A DNA stretch of 64,000 nt from Acinetobacter variabilis (GTDB lineage Bacteria > Pseudomonadota > Gammaproteobacteria > Pseudomonadales > Moraxellaceae), in assembly GCF_000369625.1 (NCBI RefSeq), contig NZ_KB850117.1, forward strand, positions 1 through 64,000. The letters run 5' to 3'. Below, in pieces: positions 26,850 through 35,279 of the stretch. How positions within the stretch are numbered: position 1 is the stretch's first letter; every line of letters starts with the position of its first letter. The notes beneath the pieces were generated by a model that saw nothing but the letters and a program-made list of their open reading frames with translations, was not told the origin of the DNA and searched no databases. The translations under genes and the position numbers were made by a program.

Positions 26850-27228
26850 TTCTTTAATTTCACGTTCCATTTGCTTCATTTTTTCTTGATCAGATATCTG
26901 TTGTACTTTAATAGGATTTTGCTGATCTAAATGCTTTTGATGCCAGGCACGAAGTGTTTCAGGAGTACAACCAATCTTATGCGCAATTGCTGTGATTGCA
27001 GCCCAATTCGATGGATAATCTTTTTCAGATTCAATCAATAATTGAACCGCTCTTTCTCTGATTTCAGGGGTATATTTTAATTTTGTCATCGAACCTTGCG
27101 AAGCAGTGCTTCCCACTCAGAATATTGACTCTCCGACAAACCCGGTACGGTTCATGTATTTTTTTATAAAAATAATAGAGAGTTTGGTAACTTAATTTCA
27201 TCCGCTCCAAGCTTAAAATAAATTGCTG

Positions 27229-27246
27229 TTATAGTGTGAACTATAA
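27229..27246. promoter_or_regulatory. palindrome upstream of the exopolysaccharide porin gene
   Basis: TTATAGT, spacer GTGA, ACTATAA is a perfect seven-base inverted repeat 21 bp before the ATG at 27268 and includes -10-like TATAAT. It could be an operator. The IS3 end lies only 75 bp further upstream, so the native promoter may have been replaced. Confidence 0.45.
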
Positions 27247-27267
27247 TATTCTAATTCATGCATTAAA

Positions 27268-28440
27268 ATGAAAAGATTACCTACTATTTCAAGTATTTGC
27301 TTGATGATTTTAACTTTATCAACTCGAGCAGAGACCCTTCCTGAAACTTATATATTATGGGAACAATATTACCAAGTTGAACAAAAGGATCTTGAACAGG
27401 CAACACAACTTTTACAGCAGATTAGCCAGAAATCACCGCGAGATCCAAAGGTCTGGAAAACTTGGACATATCTGGAAATGCGCAAAAATAATAATACCGA
27501 AGCTTTAATTTATATTGATCGAACTCTTGAATTAACGCCAGATGATGAACAATTGTTGTTGCAAAAAGCCTATCTGTTGAATGCTGCTCAACGTAATCCC
27601 GAAGCTTTAGAAATATTTAAAAAACTGCAAAGTTCCTCAAATCCTGAAACTGCAGTAAAAGCCCAACAGGCTGTACTTAATTTAAATGGAACAACAAGTG
27701 GTCAGACTAAAAATACCTTTGCCGATATCTATTTTTCTCCTTCTTTTGAAGGACGTTATGACACGGCTATCTTACCCTTGAAGCTCCGTTATGGACGTTA
27801 TTGGGGAGAAGAAAACCGTGGCCAGATTTATGGCTTTGCCAGCATTAACAGGGATACCCAATCCACCGGCGGTGCACGACCTGAGATTATTGACCAGAAT
27901 GCAGCCATTGTCGGTGTTGGAACAAATTACCGTCCTTGGGAATGGCCGCTCTATCTATATCTGGAACTCGGCGGAAGTTATGATCTAATCGATTTAAACC
28001 GAGACAAATTCAGAGAAAGTATTAATTTTGGTTTGACCGGTTATCAGGAATGGTATTGGCATGATTCCGAAACCAGTCATAGTCCGATTACCCAGAAAAC
28101 TCAGTATTTTGCCGAACTGTATGGCAATGCAGCGAGCTATTCACGTGAAGATTATAATGTAATTGGCGACCTGCGCCTGCGTACCGGTTGGAACTTTAAC
28201 CGGGATCATCTAGGCAATATCCAGACTTATCTGAAGTTACATACGATTAATGATTCCAATAACGAATTTTATAACAACCTGGCAGAGTTGGGGCCGGGTA
28301 TAGCCTGGCAACCTGCAGACTTCCCGGTCAAGCTACGTGTTGAACAGATGTATGGCAAATATGTAAATGGGGCACCTGAGTCTGGAAAAAGAACTTTTGA
28401 TAATACCCGAGTGGAACTGACTTATTACTGGAGCTTTTAA
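27268..28440 (+). CDS. TPR outer-membrane porin for exopolysaccharide export (NfrA/PgaA-like)
   Basis: The 390-residue product has a signal peptide (about 1-21), tetratricopeptide-like helices (about 30-145, for example ALIYIDRTLELTPDDEQLLLQ cut across one repeat) and a C-terminal beta-barrel (about 150-390) ending YYWSF. The barrel resembles the C-terminal domain of the phage N4 receptor NfrA. A wecB-type epimerase follows after two bases, and a synthase operon converges from the other side. I infer the outer-membrane exit for an exopolysaccharide. It is shorter than NfrA or PgaA, with fewer TPR repeats. Confidence 0.75.
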   Translation: MKRLPTISSICLMILTLSTRAETLPETYILWEQYYQVEQKDLEQATQLLQQISQKSPRDPKVWKTWTYLEMRKNNNTEALIYIDRTLELTPDDEQLLLQKAYLLNAAQRNPEALEIFKKLQSSSNPETAVKAQQAVLNLNGTTSGQTKNTFADIYFSPSFEGRYDTAILPLKLRYGRYWGEENRGQIYGFASINRDTQSTGGARPEIIDQNAAIVGVGTNYRPWEWPLYLYLELGGSYDLIDLNRDKFRESINFGLTGYQEWYWHDSETSHSPITQKTQYFAELYGNAASYSREDYNVIGDLRLRTGWNFNRDHLGNIQTYLKLHTINDSNNEFYNNLAELGPGIAWQPADFPVKLRVEQMYGKYVNGAPESGKRTFDNTRVELTYYWSF

Positions 28441-28442
28441 CC

Positions 28443-29588
28443 ATGCTGATTGATCTTTCTTTTATTTTTGGTACCCGCCCTGAGCTGATTAAATTAGCAC
28501 CAGTCATCTTAAAAGCCCAGCAAGATTCACGATTTAGAGTCAATGTGGTATTTACCGGTCAGCATCTGGAATTGGTACAGGATGCGATCGAGTTTTTCCA
28601 AATCAAGATTGATCATCATCTGCAAATCATGCAACCCGGCAAAAGTCTAAATATTCTATTAAGCAAGGCATTGACCGAACTGGATCAAGTATATCGTGAC
28701 ATGCCGAAATGTGATGTAATTGTAGTGCAAGGGGATACCACCACTGTACTTGCAGGTGCTCTGGTGGCCTTTAACCTGAATATTCATCTGGCGCATGTTG
28801 AAGCCGGATTACGCTCTTTTGATCTGATGCATCCATTTCCGGAAGAAGGAAACCGGCAACTGGTTTCCCGCTTGGCTCACTGGCATTTCGCACCAACCCG
28901 ACGTTCTGCAGAAAACTTGCGTCAGGAAAATATTCCAGACCCGCAGATTTTTATTACCGGTAATACCGTGGTTGATGCTATTTATCATGCCCGTGATTTA
29001 ATGCAATCTTCTTCTCAGCAGTCTCAGCAAAGGTTAGAGCGAATGGGGCTGAAATTAAGTGAACAAGATAAACTGGTCTTGCTGACCGCACATCGACGGG
29101 AAAATTTTGGTGAAGGTATTCAAAATATCTGTGCCGCCATCCATGCACTATGTCGCCGTTATCCAGAGCTGCATTTTGCCTGGCCTGTGCATCTCAATCC
29201 GCAGGTATATGAAATTGCTTATCGCGAGTTTCTGGATCATCCGCAGGTACATTTGTTAAAACCTCTGGATTATCCGGACTTACTGGCTGTTTTAGGTGCA
29301 GCCTATTTTATTATGACCGATTCAGGCGGTATTCAGGAAGAAAGCCCCACCTATCAAAAACCGGTGCTCATACTGCGGGATGTAACTGAACGTCCGGAAG
29401 TGGTTGAAGCAGGTTGTGGAATACTAGTCGGTACTAATCAGGCCAAAATCGTACAAGAGTTTTCTCGTCTCATGGATGATTCAGCCTATTATCGACAACA
29501 TGCAGAAGTCGAAAATCCATTTGGTGATGGTCATGCTTCGGAACGTATTTTGGAACAGATGCTGCAAGATTTAATAGTCAGAGCTTAG
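28443..29588 (+). CDS. wecB: UDP-N-acetylglucosamine 2-epimerase
   Basis: The 381-residue non-hydrolysing epimerase interconverts UDP-GlcNAc and UDP-ManNAc in the cytoplasm. Family blocks are all visible: GTRPELIKLAP near the start, QGDTTTVLAGA, HVEAGLRS, PEEGNRQLVSRLA, LTAHRRENFGEG, DSGGIQEESP and RDVTERPE. The gene starts two bases after the porin gene, so the two are co-expressed, and a ManNAc-containing polymer is suggested. Its stop codon TAG spans the border of an IS5 element (TA from the target duplication, G from the element). Confidence 0.93.
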   Translation: MLIDLSFIFGTRPELIKLAPVILKAQQDSRFRVNVVFTGQHLELVQDAIEFFQIKIDHHLQIMQPGKSLNILLSKALTELDQVYRDMPKCDVIVVQGDTTTVLAGALVAFNLNIHLAHVEAGLRSFDLMHPFPEEGNRQLVSRLAHWHFAPTRRSAENLRQENIPDPQIFITGNTVVDAIYHARDLMQSSSQQSQQRLERMGLKLSEQDKLVLLTAHRRENFGEGIQNICAAIHALCRRYPELHFAWPVHLNPQVYEIAYREFLDHPQVHLLKPLDYPDLLAVLGAAYFIMTDSGGIQEESPTYQKPVLILRDVTERPEVVEAGCGILVGTNQAKIVQEFSRLMDDSAYYRQHAEVENPFGDGHASERILEQMLQDLIVRA

Positions 29589-30444
29589 GGTGTGTTGACA
29601 CTTTTAGCTTAAAAAATAGCGAAGTAGTAAAATCAAATCGCCAAACCCAATTTTACTATTCGCTATGCCTCGTACCATGCTGACAGATCAACACTGGCAA
29701 AAGTTGAAAACTATTTTGCGTAATTTATCTATTCATCACAACTCAAATTTACGTAATTTTATTGAAGCTATTCTCTATAGAATTAGAACAGGCTGTCCGT
29801 GGCGAGATATTCCTTCCTATTTCGGTCAATCAAACTCTATTTTCAAACGTTTTAATCGTTGGTCAAGCAGTGGTAAGTTGCTTAGATTATTCAAATTATT
29901 AGCATCATGCCCCGATATGGAGTGGATTTTTATTGATGGCTCTCACGTACGTGCTCATCAACATTCTGCCGGTATAGCGAATCAATCCATTTCTAAAAGT
30001 GTAGGAGGAAACTCCTCAAAAATACATTTGATTGTTGATGCAAATGGCAATCCTGTTGATTTCATGATTACCGATGGAACCACACATGATGTCAAAGTTG
30101 CACCTGATTTAATATCAACATTAGACTTAAAAGAGACAAAAGTGGTCTGCGCAGATAAAGGCTATGATTCAGAATCACTGCGTGAACAGATCAGAAAAAC
30201 AGGGACGAAAGCGACTATACCAAGGAGAATAAATAGCCAATCGAACAATGATCATATGGACTGGTATTTATATAAAATCAGGCATTTAGTTGAAAATATG
30301 TTTTGTAGATTAAAGCAATTTAGAGGAATAGCTACTCGATATGACAAGCTCAAAAGAAATTATCAAAGTGCTGTTGCCTTAGCCTGTATATTTTTATGGC
30401 TACCTTTATAGGTTTAATTATGAACAGTAAATGTCAACAGACCC
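29588..30444 (+). mobile_element. IS5-family element between wecB and the hydrolase-like gene
   Basis: Imperfect inverted ends GGGTGTGTTGACACTTTTAG (from 29588) and the complement of GGGTCTGTTGACATTTACTG (to 30444) bound an 857-bp element. A TA dinucleotide is duplicated at each side (29586-29587 and 30445-30446). It landed exactly between two convergent genes and both stop codons survive. Confidence 0.85.
29665..30411 (+). CDS. IS5-family transposase
   Basis: The 248-residue frame is intact: N-terminal DNA-binding part (MLTDQHWQKLKTILRN, TGCPWRDIPSYFGQ), DDE residues in IFIDGSHVRAHQH, CADKGYDSESLREQ and the Y-R-E-like block HLVENMFCRLKQFRGIATR. A single uninterrupted frame distinguishes it from the other transposases in the window, all of which are broken, so this may be the one active element. 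Confidence 0.9.
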   Translation: MPRTMLTDQHWQKLKTILRNLSIHHNSNLRNFIEAILYRIRTGCPWRDIPSYFGQSNSIFKRFNRWSSSGKLLRLFKLLASCPDMEWIFIDGSHVRAHQHSAGIANQSISKSVGGNSSKIHLIVDANGNPVDFMITDGTTHDVKVAPDLISTLDLKETKVVCADKGYDSESLREQIRKTGTKATIPRRINSQSNNDHMDWYLYKIRHLVENMFCRLKQFRGIATRYDKLKRNYQSAVALACIFLWLPL

Positions 30445-31319
30445 TAGTAATTGATTTTCATCCACAAATAAAGCCAGAGCACACTGGCTTTATTTAAATA
30501 ATGTGGACCGTCAAAAATATAGACACGCTCTCCAGCATAAGCTTTCAACTGTTTTGCAATTTCCCAAGGATAAGCTGCACGAAAGCCGCCTTCCGGTTTA
30601 GGCCGGAAAGCTTCGAGAATAATCACAACTCTTTTGTTACCAACCTGATGTTTAAGATTTTGATAAATCACCGCCGCTTCTTCGGGACTACGCGTGCCCA
30701 CACCGACGCCATCCTGAAAAAAGACTTGGGCATTATCAGGCAACCAGCTTTCAAGCCAATAATGTAAAAACCGTGATTTGCGGTCTGCACTATAAATGCT
30801 GATCCAGACTGGTCGCTGGAATTCGGCAACATAACGTGCCAGATTGGCAACCCCATGCCAGCTTGGATCAGCTTCTACAGGAAAATAATAAGCAGCAGGC
30901 TGAACTGGAAGAGACGTTTCAATAATCTGTTGGGATTGTAAAAAGAGTTGGTCAATATTTTCACGTGCCACAGGTTCCTGAAAAATCCCTGCCAGACCTA
31001 GGATAACCTGCTTGGACCAGGGTTGTTCGGCAATCGTATTCCAGTCCGGCTGATGTTGCCATTGGGCTCCGGGGATTTCTTTAAAAAAGGAGCGTCCGTC
31101 TACAATACTCCATTGAGTGACTAAGGTATCGATGCCTAATAAGTGCCAGTTACCGGAGGCGTGACTCATCTGGTCAACCTGCCAGAAAATACCCTCAATT
31201 TTAGGCGCTGTTACCGCTTTAGCATCTGCACGTGCCATAAAAAAGGCAGAGCCAGTAAAAGCCAAGGCAGGAACTGCCAGTAACACCAGTAAGCCTAAAA
31301 TTAGGTATTTTTTCATCAT
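30444..31319 (-). CDS. secreted TIM-barrel protein, glycoside hydrolase-like (DUF4434-like)
   Basis: The 291-residue product has an N-terminal signal/anchor (about 1-26), followed by a domain with IEGIFWQVDQM, VTQWSIVDGRSFF, PAAYYFPVEADPSW, PVWISIYSADRKSR and VVIILEAFRPKPEGGFRAA, the layout of a (beta/alpha)8 barrel. I think of DUF4434, which is found with exopolysaccharide systems. Acidic residues such as E149 region and the LEAF glutamate could be catalytic. A role in trimming or degrading the polymer is inferred. It is the last gene of the synthase operon; its ATG overlaps the stop of the BcsB-like gene (TAATG). Confidence 0.6.
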   Translation of the reverse strand: MMKKYLILGLLVLLAVPALAFTGSAFFMARADAKAVTAPKIEGIFWQVDQMSHASGNWHLLGIDTLVTQWSIVDGRSFFKEIPGAQWQHQPDWNTIAEQPWSKQVILGLAGIFQEPVARENIDQLFLQSQQIIETSLPVQPAAYYFPVEADPSWHGVANLARYVAEFQRPVWISIYSADRKSRFLHYWLESWLPDNAQVFFQDGVGVGTRSPEEAAVIYQNLKHQVGNKRVVIILEAFRPKPEGGFRAAYPWEIAKQLKAYAGERVYIFDGPHYLNKASVLWLYLWMKINY

Positions 31320-33139
31320 TATTCTTCTTTGGTTTTTTGTGCCTTACGGGTTCTGCGCCAGAACAGCAGCCCTATAATAAGCGCAGCAACAATCACTAGA
31401 ATAATAGCAATAGTTCGCATGGAAATCTGTTCAATTATCGGGGTTTCTGCTTTTTCTATAGCGGTTTGACTAAGTACGGTAATTTGCCCTTGGGCAGAAA
31501 TAAACAAGGCCGCAGTATTGTTCGGGATTTTCTGCTGGATTTGCGGCCAGAAGCGGGCAAAATTTTCTACCCCGAGGTTGTTGTCGCTATAAATCCAGAA
31601 ATTCCCGTTTCTGACGGTGATCAAACTACCATTTGCGGTAGTAGGTAAGTAAAGAATCTGACTGTATTTTTGCAATTCGGATTGATAACGCTGGGCATTC
31701 AGCAGGATATTAATAGTTTTAGGTGTACTTGGATTCAGCTGGGTGATATTCAGACCAATTGGATCATTACTGAGCAGCATGTTCTTGGCAACTTGAGCCA
31801 GGCTGATCGCGATGGGGGTGGCTACAGGCGTATTCATGGCAATTTCAGGAGTCTTGTCAAAAACTGTAGACAGGCTGATAACTCCCTGTTTCATCTGGTA
31901 AGGCAGACTAAGCTTGGATTTTTTAGCATCAATCCATAAGGCATTACCCGCATTAGGTAGACAATTATTGCTATTTAACTGGTTATTACTCACCGTCATG
32001 TTAAAGCTGTTGGTATAGGGATAATCTGCACCTACAAATTCAAACTGCCGCTCAACCGGGCTGGAATCCAGTTTTGCCAGACTGGTACTACCTGCGAGTA
32101 CTTCATTGAGCCAAACTTGTAAAGTCGAGCCTTGTAAGAGTCCGCTTTGCGAACGGAAATTAAGCTGACCCTTTAAAATATCCGTAACTTCCCAAACAGC
32201 AGGAAAGACCAGTGAAATATTTTTGGGAGTATTGCCGAGTTTGAAATCGGAAATGCCCAGATCGGCCAAGCTTTCAAAACGGCGTACACTGGCCCAGTTT
32301 GGTCGCGCGACAGGGCCATTTAAACTCGCTGTTGCAGTATTTAGTTGTGCTAGATATTGCTGATTGAGCAGGGCATTGACGGCCATCAATAATTGGGATT
32401 CTGAAGAGTATTCAATCGTCAGACTTGGTACCTGGTTGACCTGATTTAGACTCATCCGTGCTGCGGGTAATTTTGCGGCCGAACGCTGAATATTGATCAT
32501 GAAATCAGGTGCTGATTCAGGAGTGGTATTTAGCCGCCATTGCACAGGTGTCGCAAAATTCCAGGCAGTTGCCAGCCTACTCATCATGGTGGCTTCCAGG
32601 AAATTTGCCGTATTAAAACCTAGCAGTGCCTGTACTGGTTCTGGTCGGTTCAATTGACTATTGAACAGGACATCCGGGAGTTGATTCAGCTGCATGCTGT
32701 TACGCTGCGATTGATAACTCAGATTTGGTTGAGTCAAGGTAGTCTGTAAATTGCTTGATTCAAGACAAATATTGGCAGTACTTTGTCCAGGTCCTGGTTT
32801 TTGTAAAATACTGATATCCAGCCGATGAAAACCGCTATCGGCAGGGGGGAGGCTAAAATTTAATGTGCCTTTACCACTCAAATTTTGTTGATGAATCAGC
32901 TGATTGTCATACCGGACAATCACCGTACTGCTACCCTGTACATTGAACTGACTGCTGAACTGGACATCCTGCCAGCTTTCACCTTTTCCAACATAAAAAA
33001 AGTAAGGCGTAGTTTGCTCTACATGCCGCGCAACTACATCATCAAGCTTCCAGATGGCCGCATAGAGATGTGCACTAGACAATGCCAAGATAAGTGAAGA
33101 CATTAATCTCAAAGGAGCTGTTTTTATGTGCATGATCAT
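31319..33139 (-). CDS. BcsB-like periplasmic subunit of polysaccharide synthase
   Basis: The 606-residue product has a signal peptide (to about residue 27), a large periplasmic part with jelly-roll-like strands (FNVQGSSTVIVRYDNQLIHQ; LNFSLPPADSGFHRLDISIL; a second copy with LQVWLNEVLAGSTSLAKLDS) and a C-terminal membrane helix (about 572-592, followed by RRTRKAQKTKEE). This is the architecture of cellulose synthase subunit BcsB, which guides the nascent polymer from the synthase. It follows the GT2 synthase gene with an ATGA overlap. The polymer need not be cellulose. Confidence 0.75.
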   Translation of the reverse strand: MIMHIKTAPLRLMSSLILALSSAHLYAAIWKLDDVVARHVEQTTPYFFYVGKGESWQDVQFSSQFNVQGSSTVIVRYDNQLIHQQNLSGKGTLNFSLPPADSGFHRLDISILQKPGPGQSTANICLESSNLQTTLTQPNLSYQSQRNSMQLNQLPDVLFNSQLNRPEPVQALLGFNTANFLEATMMSRLATAWNFATPVQWRLNTTPESAPDFMINIQRSAAKLPAARMSLNQVNQVPSLTIEYSSESQLLMAVNALLNQQYLAQLNTATASLNGPVARPNWASVRRFESLADLGISDFKLGNTPKNISLVFPAVWEVTDILKGQLNFRSQSGLLQGSTLQVWLNEVLAGSTSLAKLDSSPVERQFEFVGADYPYTNSFNMTVSNNQLNSNNCLPNAGNALWIDAKKSKLSLPYQMKQGVISLSTVFDKTPEIAMNTPVATPIAISLAQVAKNMLLSNDPIGLNITQLNPSTPKTINILLNAQRYQSELQKYSQILYLPTTANGSLITVRNGNFWIYSDNNLGVENFARFWPQIQQKIPNNTAALFISAQGQITVLSQTAIEKAETPIIEQISMRTIAIILVIVAALIIGLLFWRRTRKAQKTKEE

Positions 33140-34389
33140 TTTTTTTCCTTCTTTCGTTCTGTCTTGTACCAGGTAATTCCTTCACCTTTGATTTTGCCTT
33201 TTAACATGTCCCAGGCAGCTTTAAAGACAATCAGGAGAAAGATTTGTGAATAGGTGAAATAGGCAATAAAGGCATAGAAGTAAAATCGTTTAGGCACTTC
33301 TTTTTCCAGACTGAGGGTGAACCAGATCTGGACCAGATAAAGAATAAACGCCAAAATGAAGAGTAAGGTAAATGGGCCAGGAATCGTGGTGCCATCAATA
33401 CCGAGTAGGCCAACCACCAGCGTCATATGACTTAAGAACAGGGCTGGCACAAAAATGATGTAACACATAATATTGTTGCCGATCTCCATTCCGATTGGAA
33501 AAGGATGCCGGAGCGCTGTTCTTAAATATTTACGGGTTACATAAAAGTTACCTTGAGTCCAACGCGAGCGTTGTTTGATAAAAATATTCAGGTCGCCCGG
33601 ATCCTGTTGCCAGCCTACGGCATAAGGCACCCATTTAATCCGTTTATGTCCTAGAAAAATCCGGTAACTCATTTCGGTATCATCGACCAAGGATTTTTCG
33701 TCAAATCCGCCTAGAATATCGAGTGCATCTCGCCAGATCACATAATTGGTTCCCATTAGGGTGGAAAGACGGAAACGCAGCCAGCGTCCACCCTGAAAAA
33801 TCCACTGAAAATAGATAAACTCGATAGCGATAAAGGTACTAAGGGGGCTGTCTTTCCAGTTGCGGGTACGGACTTTGCCATTCACTGCGACCAAACTAGA
33901 ATCTGCCAGCAAGGTCTGGGCAATCAGCCGTACACAATCCGGCTCTGGCGTACTGTCCGCATCATAAACCGCAATCAATTCTCCGCGGGCGTGTTTGAGT
34001 CCGTTATTCAAAGTTCTGGATTTACCTTTACCACCTTGACCTTTAGGCACATTGATGACCCGAATGACTGGAAATTCGGCTGCCATACGATCGGCAATTT
34101 CCTGGGTATTGTCTTTGGAGGCATCATTAATTAGCAGTACTTCATAACTTTCAGCCGGATAATCCTGTGCAGCTAGAGAGCGTAAGGTATCTTCAATCAC
34201 CAGTGCTTCGTTATATGCCGGCACCAGCACACTCAGCATCGGCCAACGTTCAGGTATTGGTAAATTGGTCAGTTCCTGACTGGCACGAATCGAATAGCGC
34301 CAGGCAGAAAAGCTGAGCCAGGCCCAAAAGGCCTGTGGAATCCAGATCCCGATAAAGCCGGTAATAAACAGAATATCGATCATGCTCAT
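33136..34389 (-). CDS. processive family-2 glycosyltransferase (exopolysaccharide synthase)
   Basis: The 417-residue inner-membrane protein has N-terminal helix/es (about 5-28), a GT-A domain with VPAYNE (57-61), NDAS (88-91), the DAD metal motif (143-145), the base in DDTE (236-239) and QRSRW (273-277, the QxxRW mark of processive synthases), then four C-terminal helices. Related enzymes are PgaC, BcsA and NfrB. No PilZ domain follows, so any c-di-GMP control must act elsewhere. ATG 34389 is preferred: GGAGG precedes it and it overlaps the upstream TGA by ATGA; an ATG at 34410 is possible. Confidence 0.85.
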   Translation of the reverse strand: MSMIDILFITGFIGIWIPQAFWAWLSFSAWRYSIRASQELTNLPIPERWPMLSVLVPAYNEALVIEDTLRSLAAQDYPAESYEVLLINDASKDNTQEIADRMAAEFPVIRVINVPKGQGGKGKSRTLNNGLKHARGELIAVYDADSTPEPDCVRLIAQTLLADSSLVAVNGKVRTRNWKDSPLSTFIAIEFIYFQWIFQGGRWLRFRLSTLMGTNYVIWRDALDILGGFDEKSLVDDTEMSYRIFLGHKRIKWVPYAVGWQQDPGDLNIFIKQRSRWTQGNFYVTRKYLRTALRHPFPIGMEIGNNIMCYIIFVPALFLSHMTLVVGLLGIDGTTIPGPFTLLFILAFILYLVQIWFTLSLEKEVPKRFYFYAFIAYFTYSQIFLLIVFKAAWDMLKGKIKGEGITWYKTERKKEKK

Positions 34390-35279
34390 GATTTTTTGAA
34401 CCTCCGCCATAACATGGTGATCAGGAGGATGAGCATTAAGATAACGATCACAACAACGGATGCCCAGGAAGTTGAGGTACCCCAGAAGCTTAATAAATTA
34501 GGGTAATGGGTCGAGAGTACCAGATGTAATGGCAAGATTACGATTCCTGCTGAGAGCAAGACATAGCCGAGTGGATTGGTATGCACCCGGTTCAGTTGGC
34601 TGTCAAAGCGTGTATTTAAAAAGGTCCAGGAAATTCCCAATTCAGGATAAGCAATCTCATTTTCGGCAAGTGGCCCCTGAGGATTCAGGATAATTCCGGT
34701 ACCATTGAAAGCAGTTTGTGGGTAGGCGGTGTAAAATTGTTGCTGACCAGATTGAATTAAACGGGCGGGTAAAGGCAGTTGTCCTGGATTGGCCTGAACA
34801 ATGTAAAGTCCCGCAGGTAAAGTTTTTAGATTCGGATTCCAGCCATCCTGTATATAGGCAGCCATGGGACGTAGACCTGCACTGGTGGCGAGGGTCGCAA
34901 GTCCGCGAAAACGATTCGGTTCGATACTGCTTAGATCAAGAATCGGGATAGCACCTTCCGAAACCTCCTGTTTGATATGAAAGTAGATTGACGGTTTCAT
35001 GAAATTTTCAGGAATGATTAAACCCGGTTTAATACCCTGATTTTTCATGTTTTGATAAGTTTCGTAGTGTATTTGATCAAAGCTAAATACCGGCCATAAC
35101 TTCCTGGGAGCTGGGAAATAGGCTGGAATTTGCTTAATATCTAAGGAATCTTGCTGCTGAACCGGATCGACTGTTTTAAGCTCACATTGATAATATTGTT
35201 GATAATAAGAACTCAGTACCGGGTCAGGCAGTGTATTGACTGAAACGATCAGACCGCAGACATGCAAAATATGACTCAT
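34386..35279 (-). CDS. hypothetical membrane-anchored protein of the exopolysaccharide operon
   Basis: The 297-residue product has a large soluble part without a clear signal peptide (MSHILHVCGLIVSVNTLPDP) and two C-terminal membrane helices (about 238-260 and 268-290), ending RRFKKS. A segment GLRPMAAYIQDGWNPNLKTL and the phrase DLSSIEPNRFRGLA recall a barrel-like fold, but I cannot name a family. It overlaps both neighbours (ATGA at each side), so it is surely part of the five-gene unit. Confidence 0.65.
   Translation of the reverse strand: MSHILHVCGLIVSVNTLPDPVLSSYYQQYYQCELKTVDPVQQQDSLDIKQIPAYFPAPRKLWPVFSFDQIHYETYQNMKNQGIKPGLIIPENFMKPSIYFHIKQEVSEGAIPILDLSSIEPNRFRGLATLATSAGLRPMAAYIQDGWNPNLKTLPAGLYIVQANPGQLPLPARLIQSGQQQFYTAYPQTAFNGTGIILNPQGPLAENEIAYPELGISWTFLNTRFDSQLNRVHTNPLGYVLLSAGIVILPLHLVLSTHYPNLLSFWGTSTSWASVVVIVILMLILLITMLWRRFKKS

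Larger units (their letters stand above)
26030..27089 (-). pseudogene. IS3 OrfA transposase, interrupted by IS1595-type element
   Basis: OrfA starts at ATG 27087-27089 (MTKLKYTPEIRERAVQLLIE) with a helix-turn-helix (IGCTPETLRAWHQKH) and a leucine-rich helix ending QMEREIKE at 26850. The remainder (LKRANEILRKAAAFF) continues beyond the inserted element at 26114, so the gene is split by about 735 bp. Confidence 0.85.
25074..27154 (-). mobile_element. IS3-family element split by an IS1595-type element
   Basis: Inverted ends TGAACCGTACCGGGTTTGTC (from 25074) and its complement (to 27154) bound an element whose orfA and orfB read on the minus strand. It is interrupted at 26115-26849 by a second element and at 25618 by a small palindromic insertion. 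No equal 3-bp duplication is seen at its borders, so the ends may have rearranged after insertion. Confidence 0.85.
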
